Origin: Brevundimonas sp.
Lineage (GTDB): Bacteria > Pseudomonadota > Alphaproteobacteria > Caulobacterales > Caulobacteraceae
Assembly: GCF_027484365.1 (NCBI RefSeq)
Contig: NZ_JAIXTC010000015.1
Coordinates: 109,411-173,410, forward strand
Length of the DNA: 64,000 bases
Direction: 5' to 3'
A program made the position numbers and the translations under genes. Below, in pieces: positions 44,798 through 54,429 of the stretch (its first letter is position 1; each line of letters starts with the position of its first letter). The notes under the pieces were generated by a model. It saw nothing but the letters and a program-made list of their open reading frames with translations. It did not search any database and was not told the origin of the DNA.

Positions 44798-45801
44798 ACG
44801 GCCTCCAGCCAGGCCGGGACGTCGAAGCCCTTCGATCGCAGGAAGACGGGGTTGTAGATCTTGCCGGCGTAGCGCTGGCCGGGGTCGCACAGGATGGTCG
44901 CGATGGTGTGACCGGGGCCCAGTTCACGGGCCAGGCGGACGGCGCCGGCGACGTTCACGCCGCTGGACGGGCCGAGGGTCAGGCCTTCGTGCTTCGCCAG
45001 GTCGAAGATGATCGACAGGGCCTCGGCGTCCTCGATACGGAACGAGTGGTCGACCGTGACGCCTTCAAGGTTCCCCGTGATGCGGTTGACGCCGATGCCC
45101 TCCGTCACGGACGAGCCCTCGGCCTTCAGCTCGCCGTCGGTGAACCAGGCGTGCAGGGCGGCGCCCGGCGGATCGGCGAGGGCGATGCGCACGGCGGGGC
45201 TCTTCGAGCGCAGGAAGGCGGACGTTCCGGCCAGGGTGCCTCCGGTGCCGGCGGCGCAGACGAAGCCGTCGACGCGGCCGTCCGTCTGATCCCAGATCTC
45301 CGGGCCCGTGGTCTCGAAATGGGCGCGGCGGTTGGCGGCGTTGTCGAACTGGTCGGCATAGAAGGCCCCGTTCGGTTCGCTCTCGTTCAGCTCGGCGGCG
45401 AGGCGGCGCGAGAAATGGACGAAATGGTTGGGGCTGGAGAAGGGGGCGGGATCGACCTCGACCAGGCGTGCGCCGTGCAGACGGACGGCCAGCTTCTTCT
45501 CTTCGGTCTGGCTGCGCGGCATGACGATGACGACCGGATGGCCCAGGGCAGCGCCGACGAGGGCCAGGCCGATGCCGGTGTTGCCGGCCGTTCCCTCCAC
45601 GATCGTGCCGCCGGGCCGCAGGGCCCCGGAGGCCCTGGCGTCGAGGATGAGACCGCGCGCGGTGCGGTCCTTCACCGACCCGCCCGGATTGAGAAACTCT
45701 GCCTTGCCGAGGATCTCGCAGCCGGTCGCCTCTGACGCGGCGCGCAGGCGGATCATCGGCGTGGAGCCGATCAGGGACAGGGCATCGGACGCGATCGGCA
45801 C
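44794..45801 (-). CDS. cysK: Cysteine synthase A
   Basis: This 335-aa PLP enzyme makes cysteine from O-acetylserine and sulfide. The PLP Lys is Lys44 in NPGGSVKDRTA; EGTAGNTGIGLALV binds the substrate carboxylate, and AAGTGGTLAGTSAFL holds the cofactor phosphate. The C-terminal ATILCDPGQRYAGKIYNPVFL is typical. The loop after residue 125 (PAPFSSPNHFVHFSRRLAAEL) matches a longer alphaproteobacterial variant. First gene of a cysK-lysR-reductase unit, divergent from the S9 peptidase gene. Confidence 0.93.
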   Translation of the reverse strand: MPIASDALSLIGSTPMIRLRAASEATGCEILGKAEFLNPGGSVKDRTARGLILDARASGALRPGGTIVEGTAGNTGIGLALVGAALGHPVVIVMPRSQTEEKKLAVRLHGARLVEVDPAPFSSPNHFVHFSRRLAAELNESEPNGAFYADQFDNAANRRAHFETTGPEIWDQTDGRVDGFVCAAGTGGTLAGTSAFLRSKSPAVRIALADPPGAALHAWFTDGELKAEGSSVTEGIGVNRITGNLEGVTVDHSFRIEDAEALSIIFDLAKHEGLTLGPSSGVNVAGAVRLARELGPGHTIATILCDPGQRYAGKIYNPVFLRSKGFDVPAWLEAV

Positions 45802-45938
45802 GGGCAGGCGACTCCAGCAAGGCTGCCGCGCTTTTAGAAACTCTTTTGCCGCACGGGAAGGGAGGTCTGGCGAGGTGACCCGGCCGCCTCCCGCCGCTAT
45901 CGTCCGGCTCTGATCGTTTTCAGGGCTGGGAGTTTTCG

Positions 45939-48392
45939 ATGAAGCTGCGACTGATGCGCCATGTGGCGCCGGCTGTGCTGATGCTGTTCGCCACGCCGGT
46001 TCTGGCCCAGACGCCGGGGGCGCTGACCTATCAGCAACCGCCCGCGCCGATCGCCGACATCCTCGACGCCCGCCCGACGCCGGGGGCCAGCGTCAGTCCC
46101 GACCAGAAGACCCTGGTTCTGTACCAGCGGTCCAACCTGCCGACGATCGCTGAACTGGCCTAGCCGATGCTCCGCCTCGCCGGTTACCGTATCAATCCGC
46201 GCAACAACGGCCCGGCCAACAGCCGCATCTCCTGGGTCACGGGCCTGAGCTTCCAGTCGGTCGAGGGCGGGGCCGCACGGCCGGTCGCCCTGCCGGAAGG
46301 ATCGCGGTTCACGGGTGCGACCTGGTCGCCGGACGGCCAGTCAGTGGCCTTCCTGATGGACCGGCCCGAGGGGATGGCCCTGTGGGTCGCTGATGTCGCG
46401 ACCGCCACGGCGCGCGAGATTTTCGGCGCGCGGGTCAATGCCGCGACCGGCGCCGGCATGAGCTGGCTGCCCGACAGTTCCGGCCTTCTGGTCCGGGCCG
46501 TGCCTGAAGGGCGAGGCGCAGCGCCGGACGTCACGGCCGCACCGGCCGGTCCCACCGTCGCCGAGAGCGGCGGGCGGGCCGCAGCGGTCCGGACCTATCA
46601 GGACCTGTTGAGAGGGCCGGGCGACGAAGCCCTGTTCGCCCACTATTTCACCTCCCAGCTGATGGTGGTTCCGCTGGCCGGAGAGGCTCGCGAAGTCGGC
46701 GGCGGGACCGGTGTCGTGCTCAACGCCTCGGTGTCGCCGGACGGGCGTTATCTGCTGCAGACACGCGTGAAGAGGCCCTACTCCTATGTCGTTCCGGCGG
46801 GCCTGTTCCCCGGAACGGTCGAGGTGACGGACTGGGAAGGCCGTGTCGTGCACAGCGTCGCCGAACTGCCTCTGCGCGACAACATCCCCCCGCCCTTCGA
46901 CGCGGTCGAGACGGGTCCGCGCCAGGCCCAGTGGCGCGCCGACACGCCATCGACCCTGGTCTGGGTCGAGGCCCAGGACGGCGGCGATCCCCGCACGGCC
47001 GCGACGGTGCGCGATCGGGTCTTGATGCTGGACGCGCCCTTCAACGGCGAGCCGACGACCCTGATCGACCTGCCGGAACGCTATGCGGGCGTGACCTGGG
47101 GACGGACGGATGTGGCCGTCGTGAACACCCAGTGGTTCAACACCCGCCACGAGACCCGCTCCGTGGTCGATCCTTCGAACCCCGGGACCGGTCGGGTCAT
47201 CGTCGATCGCAACTATCAGGACCGCTACAACGACCCGGGCACGATCGCGACGGAGGCCAACGCCGCCGGCCGACAGGTGATCGCCTTCACCCCGGACGGC
47301 ACGCGCGTCTTCGTCGAGGGCGACGGCGCGACACGCGAGGGGGAGTATCCCTTCCTCGGCACGCTGGATCTGGCCACCGGCCAGACGGAACGCCTCTGGC
47401 AGTCGGCCAGCGGTGAATACGAGAGCGTCATCGGCCTGCTGGACGAGGATGGCCGTCGTCTGGTCACCGTGCGTGAGAGCCGGACCGAGCCGGCCAACCT
47501 GCGAATCCGTGATCTGGACGGCGGTGTGACGCCGCTGACCAACTTCCCCGACCCGGCGCCGCAGCTGGCCGGAGTGACTCAGCAGCTGATCACCTACACC
47601 CGCGACGACGGGGTGCAGCTGTCGGGGACGCTGTATCTCCCGGCCGGCTACGACAAGGATCGCGACGGCCCCCTGCCGCTCCTGATGTGGGCCTATCCGG
47701 CGGAGTTCACCGATGCGGCGGTGGCCGGTCAGGTCGTGGACACGGCCAACCGCTTCGTGCGGCCGGGCGGATCGAGCCACCTGTTCCTGCTGACCCAGGG
47801 CTACGCCATTCTGGACAACCCCTCGATGCCGATCGTGGGGGCCGGCGGGGCCGAGCCGAACGACACCTATATCGAACAGCTGAGCGCCTCGGCGAAGGCG
47901 GCGGTGGATGCGGTGGTGGGGATGGGGGTGGCCGAGCGCGGGCGGATCGCGGTCGGGGGGCATAGCTACGGTGCCTTCATGACCGCGAACCTTCTGGCCC
48001 ACACAGACCTGTTCGCCACCGGCATCGCCCGGTCGGGCGCCTACAACCGGACCCTGACGCCGTTCGGATTCCAGGCCGAGCAGCGGACCTACTGGCAGGC
48101 GCCGGAGACCTATAACGAGATGTCGCCCTTCGCCTATGCCGACAAGGTCAATGAGCCGATCCTGCTGATCCACGGCGAGGCGGACGACAACCAGGGCACC
48201 TTCCCGATCCAGTCGGAGCGCTTCTATGCCGCGCTCAAGGGCAATGGGGCGACGGTTCGCTACGTGGTTCTGCCGCTGGAGGCGCACGGCTATCGGGCGC
48301 GGGAATCGGTCGGTCACACCCTGTGGGAGATGACCCGCTGGCTGGACCAGACGATCAAGACCCCGGCGGCTCCGGCGGCCGGTTCGAACTAG
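45939..48392 (+). pseudogene. S9 family peptidase (prolyl-oligopeptidase fold) interrupted by an in-frame amber codon
   Basis: Two track ORFs (45939-46163 and 46167-48392) are in the same frame, separated only by TAG at 46161-46163. The first has a signal peptide (VLMLFATPVLAQ) and ends TIAELA; the second resumes PMLRLAGYRINPRNN. A single base change, probably GAG to TAG, would restore an 817-aa secreted peptidase with a beta-propeller followed by an alpha/beta hydrolase domain. The catalytic triad is intact: Ser in GGHSYGAF, Asp in HGEADDNQGT, His in LEAHGYRA. The downstream part has no signs of decay, so this is a recent mutation, a sequencing error or a suppressed stop. Resembles plant-type glutamyl endopeptidases. 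Confidence 0.85.
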
Positions 48393-50221
48393 CGGCGGAG
48401 GCGGGCTCGCAGCGACGCGACGAGCCCGCCGACGTCCCGGTTTCGTTCGAACCACCACAGGCCTGAGAGGGCCACAAGCAGACTGACATACCAAAGGACC
48501 GGCGAACCCGGCGCATGGGATGTCGAGGCCGGCGCGGCGCGGGTCGGGGCCGTCCCCGCCAGCGCAAGGGTCGCAGAACGGTCGGCGGCCATGACCAGCG
48601 ACGGCGCTGCGTCGGCGGGCTGGACATAGAAGGGCGTCTGGCGGTTCTCGCCGTCGCGGATGACCTGCCAGCCCGGCTGTTCCGGCCAGAAGGCGGCGCA
48701 GGCGCGGTCCCCGGCCGCCGGATCGACGCGCAGGGTGTGGGCGCGGCCGTCCTGACCCAGGACGGTCGCCTGACCGTTCAGACGGCACAGGGCGATCCGG
48801 GTGCCGACGCGGGCGATGCCGTCGATCTCGGCGCGACTGTCATCGCCGGCCCGCCCGATCTCGGAGAACAGCGCGCTCCACATCTCGCCGTAGCGATCCG
48901 GACGGCCGGTCAGAACCAGGGCGTAGCTGTCGGTCACGGTCCAGATCCCGACCCGGCCGCGACCCCTGCCATGCCAGCTGGCCAGGGTGACGCCGTCCGC
49001 GTCGCGCAACAGGGTGACGGCGTCCGATCCGTCGACGGTCAGGTTCCTGCGGGCCAGTTCGGGCAGGGCCTCGGTGTCCTCCACGGCGGGTCCGGCGCCG
49101 GATTCGGTCTCCGGTGCGGCCTCATCGGTGGGCGGATCGAGCCGAAGCGGCAGGGCCTCCTCGCCGCCGCTGAGGCTCAGGCCCAGTCCGGCCCAGTCGC
49201 GCCGCGTCGCCGCCGAAAGTGGTCCCGTGGGACGCAACAGCAGGCCCATGCCGTTGTTGACCGCCGCCGTCAGAGCCGCTCGCGGACCGCCGCCGAGGGC
49301 GTCCCAGCGACGATCGTCGAGCACGACGAGGTCGAGCGCGTCGAGGGTTGCGGCGTTGAGCGGCACAGGGGGATCGCCGAGCTGGATCCCGCCGCCGATG
49401 TCGATGTTCAGGGCCAGGTCGATGCCGGAGTCCTCGGCCCAGCGCTTCAGGTATTTGGTCTCGGCGGTCGGGGCCCCGGCGAGGACCAGGACCCGGGGCG
49501 GGGTCCGGGCGATGGTCTCGACCGGGACGGCGATCCGTTCGACGACGGCGCCGGCGGCGTCGCGGAGCCGGAGGTCGAACAGGGCGAGGCCCGGCGTGCG
49601 GACGGCGGCCATCAGGGCGAACCGCTCTCCGGCGACGACCCGGGCCGTGTCGACGACCTCACCGGCCGGATCGACCAGTTCGACCGTCCCGGCCGCAAGG
49701 GTCCCGACCTGTCCGCCGACGACGAAGGTCGCGCCGGGTGCCGTGGGATCCGGCAGGGCGAGGTCGGTCAGCCCCCTCGGCAGGGGTGGGGCCGTGAAGG
49801 CCACGGGGACGGGCAGGGGCGACTGGTCGCGCGGCGTCAGGCCCTGACCTAGGACCCGGATACGGGCGGGCGTGGGATAGCGGCGCAGGGCTGTCGCCAG
49901 ATCGGGGACGCGGGTCGCCCCGGCGACGGGGCCGGATTCGGGCAGGGCGATGAGGATGTCGCCGGGCGCGGTCGGGACGGTCGCGGGCGATCCGGCGGTG
50001 GCGACGATCAGGGCACCCGTGCGGATGACGGAGGGGGGCGGGTTGAGGGCCAGCCACAGCGAGAGGCCCGCCACCACCTGCAGGCCCATCAGGGTGGCGA
50101 CGCGCCAGCGGGGAGCCTGGACCTCAGCCTTTCTGTGCCACAGGATCAGGCGAACGATGCCGAGGATCACGGCGCCGCCGATCACCAGCGCGGTCCAGAA
50201 ATCGGGGCTGGAGAGACTCAT
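48389..50221 (-). CDS. Membrane protein with GATase-like domain, last gene of the tldD-moxR operon
   Basis: This 610-aa protein has two N-terminal helices (about residues 10-28 and 42-60), a large periplasmic region, and a C-terminal helix (LWYVSLLVALSGLWWF). The segment PRVLVLAGAPTAETKYLKRWAEDSG to MGLLLRPTGPL resembles the inactive glutamine-amidotransferase-like domain often fused to BatA-type proteins; no catalytic Cys is visible. Its ATG overlaps the previous gene's stop by 4 bases. Function unknown; context places it in the MoxR/DUF58/Bat module. It ends convergently with the S9 gene in a shared CTAG. Confidence 0.75.
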   Translation of the reverse strand: MSLSSPDFWTALVIGGAVILGIVRLILWHRKAEVQAPRWRVATLMGLQVVAGLSLWLALNPPPSVIRTGALIVATAGSPATVPTAPGDILIALPESGPVAGATRVPDLATALRRYPTPARIRVLGQGLTPRDQSPLPVPVAFTAPPLPRGLTDLALPDPTAPGATFVVGGQVGTLAAGTVELVDPAGEVVDTARVVAGERFALMAAVRTPGLALFDLRLRDAAGAVVERIAVPVETIARTPPRVLVLAGAPTAETKYLKRWAEDSGIDLALNIDIGGGIQLGDPPVPLNAATLDALDLVVLDDRRWDALGGGPRAALTAAVNNGMGLLLRPTGPLSAATRRDWAGLGLSLSGGEEALPLRLDPPTDEAAPETESGAGPAVEDTEALPELARRNLTVDGSDAVTLLRDADGVTLASWHGRGRGRVGIWTVTDSYALVLTGRPDRYGEMWSALFSEIGRAGDDSRAEIDGIARVGTRIALCRLNGQATVLGQDGRAHTLRVDPAAGDRACAAFWPEQPGWQVIRDGENRQTPFYVQPADAAPSLVMAADRSATLALAGTAPTRAAPASTSHAPGSPVLWYVSLLVALSGLWWFERNRDVGGLVASLRARLRR

Positions 50222-52389
50222 CGCAGGGCGTCCAGATAGCGCTGGCCGCGCGCGCCCGGGGCCTCGCGACGGCCCGGGGAGGGGGCCGGCCGCTGGAGGG
50301 CGGTCCACAGGAGGGCGCGCAGGCGACGGCGGCAGTCGAGACAGGCGGGCTCGTTGCGGACCGTGTCGATCGCCGCTCTCAGCGCCAGAGGATCGGCCAG
50401 ACGGCCGCCGTTCTCGCGCGTCCAGCGGTCGAGCGCGCCGAGGGCCAGCGGCGCAGAGGTCGAGCCCGGCCTTTCCTCCAGCGCGCGCCAGGCGTCGGCG
50501 GCGACGGCATCGGCGGGATTGCGTTCGGGCGGGTCGGCCGTCTCCGCGACGATGTTCTCGCGTTCGCCGGTCAGGCGGCGGGCGAAGTCGACGGGTGGAA
50601 TGTCGGAGCCGACCCGCGGGAGGAAGATGCGGGTCGCGCGCTGCGCCTCCTTGAGCAGCTCCAGCGCCTCGTTGGCATGGGGCAGGGCGGCTTCCGGCCG
50701 GCCCTGACGCAGTTCGCGCTCCGAGGCCCACATGGCGTCGAGCGCGCGGGCGAGGGCCGATCGGGTGCGCGGCTCGAACAGGGTGGCGACGTCGCGGTCG
50801 TCATGGGCATGGCCGAACTCGTGCAGCACATCGACCTCGCCACCGATCCCTCCGGTGGCCGGTTCGTCCGCGTGGTCCTCGCCCTCGTGGTCGGCGTGAT
50901 CGTCATGGGCGGCGGGGCGGGCGGGAGCCGGGTCGTCGGCGGTCGGAAGGAGAGGCGCGGCCGGTGCGTCTGCGGTGGGCAGGATGATGCCGCCGCCCGA
51001 ACCCCCGCCCTCGGCCTCCTCGCCCATGAACTGGCCGTAGCGCAGACGGAGCGCCGCCTGCTCCTCGCCGATGTCGTTGGACGCGTCGAGGAAGGGATCG
51101 CCCGTCAGGGTGCGTCGGCGCGCGATAAGGGCCTCGGCATTGATGATGATCTGGCGCTGGCTGGCGAAATAGGCGGGCATGATGCGCATGGCCATGCCGT
51201 CCAGACCTTCGGCCATGGCCAGGTTGGCGGGCCAGCGAAGAATGACGCTGGGGCCCTCGACCTCGTGGCGCTCCGGCGCGCGATTGTCGGTGACGACCAG
51301 CTGCACGATCAGATCGCTGCCGGCTTCCATCCCCTCGCGGGCGAGGTCGAGGGTGGTCGAGAAGCGCCGCTGTTTCGCCACCCCCTGGCCGCGCAGGGGC
51401 ATGGACCGCTGTTCGAAGGTGATGTTCTCGCCGTCGCCCCGGGTGACGGTGATACGCAGGGTGGCGGTTTCGATGACGCCGTAGTCGTCGCTGGCCTCGA
51501 ACACCGGCGTCCAGGTGCGCTGGCCGGGGGTCATCTGGACCAGCTGGCTCTGGGGATCGACGAGCCGGACGACAGGCTCGGCGTCGGCCACGGCGTCGAG
51601 GCGATTGAGGCGCTGCATCGGCAGGCCGGCGGCCTCGATCCGGTAGAGCAGGGGCCGGTCGACAATGCGGGTTCCGGTCCAGCGCTGGCCGTCGCGGATC
51701 AGGGAGACCGGCGTGCTTTCGGGGAAGGCGAGCCCGGCCGAGGACGGCTGGGGGGCGAAGTCGATCAGCCATTCCACGCGTGATCCCTCGGGCATCCGGG
51801 CGTCGAGCGCGGTCTGCTCGCGGACCGGCAGGCCGGTGTAGGCGGGCGGAATGATGCGCAGCCGGGCACCGGTCAGGACGGGAGCCGGGGCAGAGCCTGC
51901 TGAACGGGCGGGGGCAGCGGCCGTCGTCCCGGCGCCGGTCCCGGCAGGCCAGAGCAGGACGGCGGCGATCAGGATGACGGCGACGCCCCAGGCGATCAGG
52001 ATCGGGCGTTTCGACCAGTCGGGGCGGAGGTCAACGGCGGCGGCCTCGTGAACCCGGCCTTCGATGCGATCACGCTGGAGGGCGGCGAGGCCGGCGAGGG
52101 CGGCCCGGTCGCGGAACAGCAGGGTGGTGCTGTCCTCGAAGCGGGGGATGCGGGCGTCGAGTTCTCCGATGAGCCAGCGCCGATCGAAACGCCGCGAGCG
52201 CCAGATCCCGACGGCGGCGAGAACGGCGAGTCCGATGACGGTGGCGATGACGGTGCCTGTCATCCCGAACAGTCGCCAGCCCAGGACTGCGGCGACGAGG
52301 ACGGCGGGCAGGCCGAGCGCGACCGTATCGAGGCCGGCACGCGTGCGGGCCGCGCTCTGGTGGCTCAGCAGGACGGGGACGGCGGTCAT
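50218..52389 (-). CDS. Large membrane protein (DUF4175-like) of the tldD-moxR operon
   Basis: This 723-aa protein has two N-terminal helices (about residues 24-63), a third (about 131-149), then a long periplasmic part. Helical repeats (ALARALDAMWASERELRQGRPEAALPHANEAL) lie near the C-terminus, which resembles DUF4175-type proteins. A striking His/Asp/Glu-rich segment (HDDHADHEGEDHADE) is followed by LHEFGHAHDD, where HEFGH (His523) fits the HExxH zinc-protease pattern. That match may be chance. It overlaps both neighbours by 4 bases. Family assignment is tentative. Confidence 0.7.
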   Translation of the reverse strand: MTAVPVLLSHQSAARTRAGLDTVALGLPAVLVAAVLGWRLFGMTGTVIATVIGLAVLAAVGIWRSRRFDRRWLIGELDARIPRFEDSTTLLFRDRAALAGLAALQRDRIEGRVHEAAAVDLRPDWSKRPILIAWGVAVILIAAVLLWPAGTGAGTTAAAPARSAGSAPAPVLTGARLRIIPPAYTGLPVREQTALDARMPEGSRVEWLIDFAPQPSSAGLAFPESTPVSLIRDGQRWTGTRIVDRPLLYRIEAAGLPMQRLNRLDAVADAEPVVRLVDPQSQLVQMTPGQRTWTPVFEASDDYGVIETATLRITVTRGDGENITFEQRSMPLRGQGVAKQRRFSTTLDLAREGMEAGSDLIVQLVVTDNRAPERHEVEGPSVILRWPANLAMAEGLDGMAMRIMPAYFASQRQIIINAEALIARRRTLTGDPFLDASNDIGEEQAALRLRYGQFMGEEAEGGGSGGGIILPTADAPAAPLLPTADDPAPARPAAHDDHADHEGEDHADEPATGGIGGEVDVLHEFGHAHDDRDVATLFEPRTRSALARALDAMWASERELRQGRPEAALPHANEALELLKEAQRATRIFLPRVGSDIPPVDFARRLTGERENIVAETADPPERNPADAVAADAWRALEERPGSTSAPLALGALDRWTRENGGRLADPLALRAAIDTVRNEPACLDCRRRLRALLWTALQRPAPSPGRREAPGARGQRYLDALR

Positions 52390-53537
52390 GGGGCGACCGC
52401 CCGTGTGCGACGGGTCGCCAGCCAGCGCTCTACGGCGAAGGTCAGGGCGATCAACAGGGCCAGCCACGGGCGCAGGTCGAGCGCCGGCTGATCAAAGGGG
52501 GCGGCGCCGGTCAGGGGCGGGTGGTCGACGGCGGCGACCCGGGCGGGCGCGGGCCGGGGGGCAAGCATGGTGGCGAGGGCGTCGGGGAAGCCGGGCTCGA
52601 CCAGTTGCGGGATCGCGGCGGGCTCCAGGGCGCGGGTCAGACGGATCACACGCCCTCGACCGAGACGACCGGCGACGGCGAGCGGCTCTCCGGCCGTGCC
52701 GCGCCAGACGGGGACGGTCTCCCCCTCGACCGGAATGCGGGCCTCGAGGGCGGTCAGGATCACGCCGCCGTTGCGGACCCAGGCCTCGACAGGGGCCGGG
52801 ACCGGGCCGGCCGCCAGCCAGACCAGATGACCCGCGCCGTTCGGGACCGGGCGATCGATCGGCTCGGCGGCGAAGTCGGGATCGACCTCAGCGACGGTCC
52901 AGGCCGTGGCCGCGGCGCGGAAATAGCGGACGGCATCCTCAGCCTCAGGGGCGTAGCGCACGGTCAGGGCGGGCGGGGCGGGCGAGGCGATGGGGCGCCC
53001 AGGTGCTTCAGCGCCGACGGCCCATTCGACGCGGCGGGACAGCTTCGGCCGCTCGGCATCGATGCCTTCCAGAGTCGCCGGCACGACCAGCTTGACCGGG
53101 GCGCCCGACGGCAGTTCGGCGTCCAGCTGACGGATCAGGCTGACGAGGTCACCGGATGCGGCGGGAGCCATTCCCCCCGTCTCCGGGAAGCCGGGGGCCA
53201 GCCAGACGACGCGGTCGCCCGCCTCCGTGGCGGCGGCGATGGTCTGGGCGTCGGCACCCGGGGCCACGGCCACGACGGGTCGACGGTCGGCCGCATTCCA
53301 CAGCACCGGTGCGGCCAGCCACAGGGCGATGAGGGCCAGCAGCAGAAGGCGTGAGGCGAGCAGCAGCCGCTCGTCGATCCTCAGGCTGCGGCGCGGCTTC
53401 GGCGCGGCGTCGAGCCAGCGCAGGGCGGCGAAGTCGATGGTCCGGCTCTCGGTCCGGCGCGCGATATGGATGACGACGGGGATCGCCAGGGCCAGCAGGG
53501 CGGCGAGGGCGGCGGGGAGGATGAGGGCCGGGCTCAT
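52386..53537 (-). CDS. BatA-like membrane protein (aerotolerance regulator N-terminal domain)
   Basis: This 383-aa protein starts with the BatA N-terminal pattern: a first helix (LILPAALAALLALAIPVVIHIA), a basic stretch ARRTESRTIDFAALRWL, and a second helix (LLLASRLLLLALIALWLAAPVLW). A periplasmic alpha/beta region follows, and a last helix sits near DLRPWLALLIALTFAVERWLATRR. There is no vWA metal site in the protein itself. In Bat-type operons such proteins anchor the vWA/MoxR machinery in the inner membrane. Overlaps the DUF58 gene by 4 bases. Confidence 0.85.
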   Translation of the reverse strand: MSPALILPAALAALLALAIPVVIHIARRTESRTIDFAALRWLDAAPKPRRSLRIDERLLLASRLLLLALIALWLAAPVLWNAADRRPVVAVAPGADAQTIAAATEAGDRVVWLAPGFPETGGMAPAASGDLVSLIRQLDAELPSGAPVKLVVPATLEGIDAERPKLSRRVEWAVGAEAPGRPIASPAPPALTVRYAPEAEDAVRYFRAAATAWTVAEVDPDFAAEPIDRPVPNGAGHLVWLAAGPVPAPVEAWVRNGGVILTALEARIPVEGETVPVWRGTAGEPLAVAGRLGRGRVIRLTRALEPAAIPQLVEPGFPDALATMLAPRPAPARVAAVDHPPLTGAAPFDQPALDLRPWLALLIALTFAVERWLATRRTRAVAP

Positions 53538-54421
53538 TGCCGACCGGTCGCGCGTAACAGGGTGCGGATCGGCACGTCCGCGCTCTCGTCGATGAAGTGT
53601 TCGACGTGGCGGATGCCGCGCGCCTCGAGCCGGGCCGCCAGGGCCTCCCGGGCGGCGGCGAAGCGGGCGAGGAAGGTTTCGCGCAGGGAGCGGCCGTCGC
53701 CGATCAGCTCGGCGCCGGTCTCCGGATCATGGAACCGGTAGCCCTGCTCGAAGGGGAAGTCGCGTTCGTCGCCGGTCAGGATCTGGACGATGCAGATGTC
53801 GCGACCCGAGGCGGCCAGCCGTTCGGCGGTGGCGATACAGCCCTCGTCGAAGCCGTCGGTCAGGATGACGATCAGGTCGCGCGCGCCGATCTGTTCGCCG
53901 AAGACGCCGACGTCGCGGGTCCAGTCGGCGGCGCCCGAGGCCTTGAGAGGGGCGAGGGTCAGCAGCACGCGGTCGCGGTGCCGCCCACCGCTGTGGGGCG
54001 TGAGCACCATCGGACCCTCGGCGCGCTCGACCACGACGCCGAAGCGGTCGCCCTGATAGAGGGCGATCTCCATCAAGCTGGCGGTCAATCGGCGCGCGGC
54101 GTCGAACCGGGACCAGTCGGGGCGGGCCAGATCGGCCTGGGCCATGGAGGCGCTGGCGTCGAGGACGATCCAGATGGCGACCGGGCTCTCGCGCTCCGCG
54201 TCGCGGACGAAGAATTTGTCGGACCGGGCGTAGAGCTTCCAGTCGATGGCCCGCAGGTCGTCGCCGCGCTCATAGGCCCGGTACTGGGCGAACTCGAGCC
54301 CGCCGCCCTTGTTGCGGCTGTCGTGCATACCCGCGCTGGCCAGCACCGCCGCGCGACGCGGGACGATGGACAGGCGGCGTAGCCGGCTGCGCAACTCCGG
54401 GGGCAGGTCGAGCGGAGACAT
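53534..54421 (-). CDS. DUF58 (vWA-like) protein
   Basis: This 295-aa soluble protein has the DUF58 motif GLEFAQYRAYERGDDLRAIDWKLYARSDKFFVRD, then a von Willebrand A-like fold with an intact MIDAS motif (DASASM) and LIVILTDGFDEGC. DUF58 proteins regularly partner MoxR ATPases, probably as adaptors that bind metal-dependent ligands. It lies 8 bases after moxR and overlaps the BatA-like gene, fixing it in the module. Confidence 0.92.
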   Translation of the reverse strand: MSPLDLPPELRSRLRRLSIVPRRAAVLASAGMHDSRNKGGGLEFAQYRAYERGDDLRAIDWKLYARSDKFFVRDAERESPVAIWIVLDASASMAQADLARPDWSRFDAARRLTASLMEIALYQGDRFGVVVERAEGPMVLTPHSGGRHRDRVLLTLAPLKASGAADWTRDVGVFGEQIGARDLIVILTDGFDEGCIATAERLAASGRDICIVQILTGDERDFPFEQGYRFHDPETGAELIGDGRSLRETFLARFAAAREALAARLEARGIRHVEHFIDESADVPIRTLLRATGRQ

Positions 54422-54429
54422 GCCCTGGA

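Noticed and set aside
42761-44857. 698-aa forward ORF opposite the FAD reductase and LysR genes
   Set aside because: Gly/Ala/Asp/Gln-rich mirror translation; both reverse-strand genes are well supported.
46341-48788. 815-aa reverse-strand ORF opposite the S9 peptidase
   Set aside because: Long only because of GC-rich codon mirroring; no recognisable motif. The forward peptidase with its triad explains the region.
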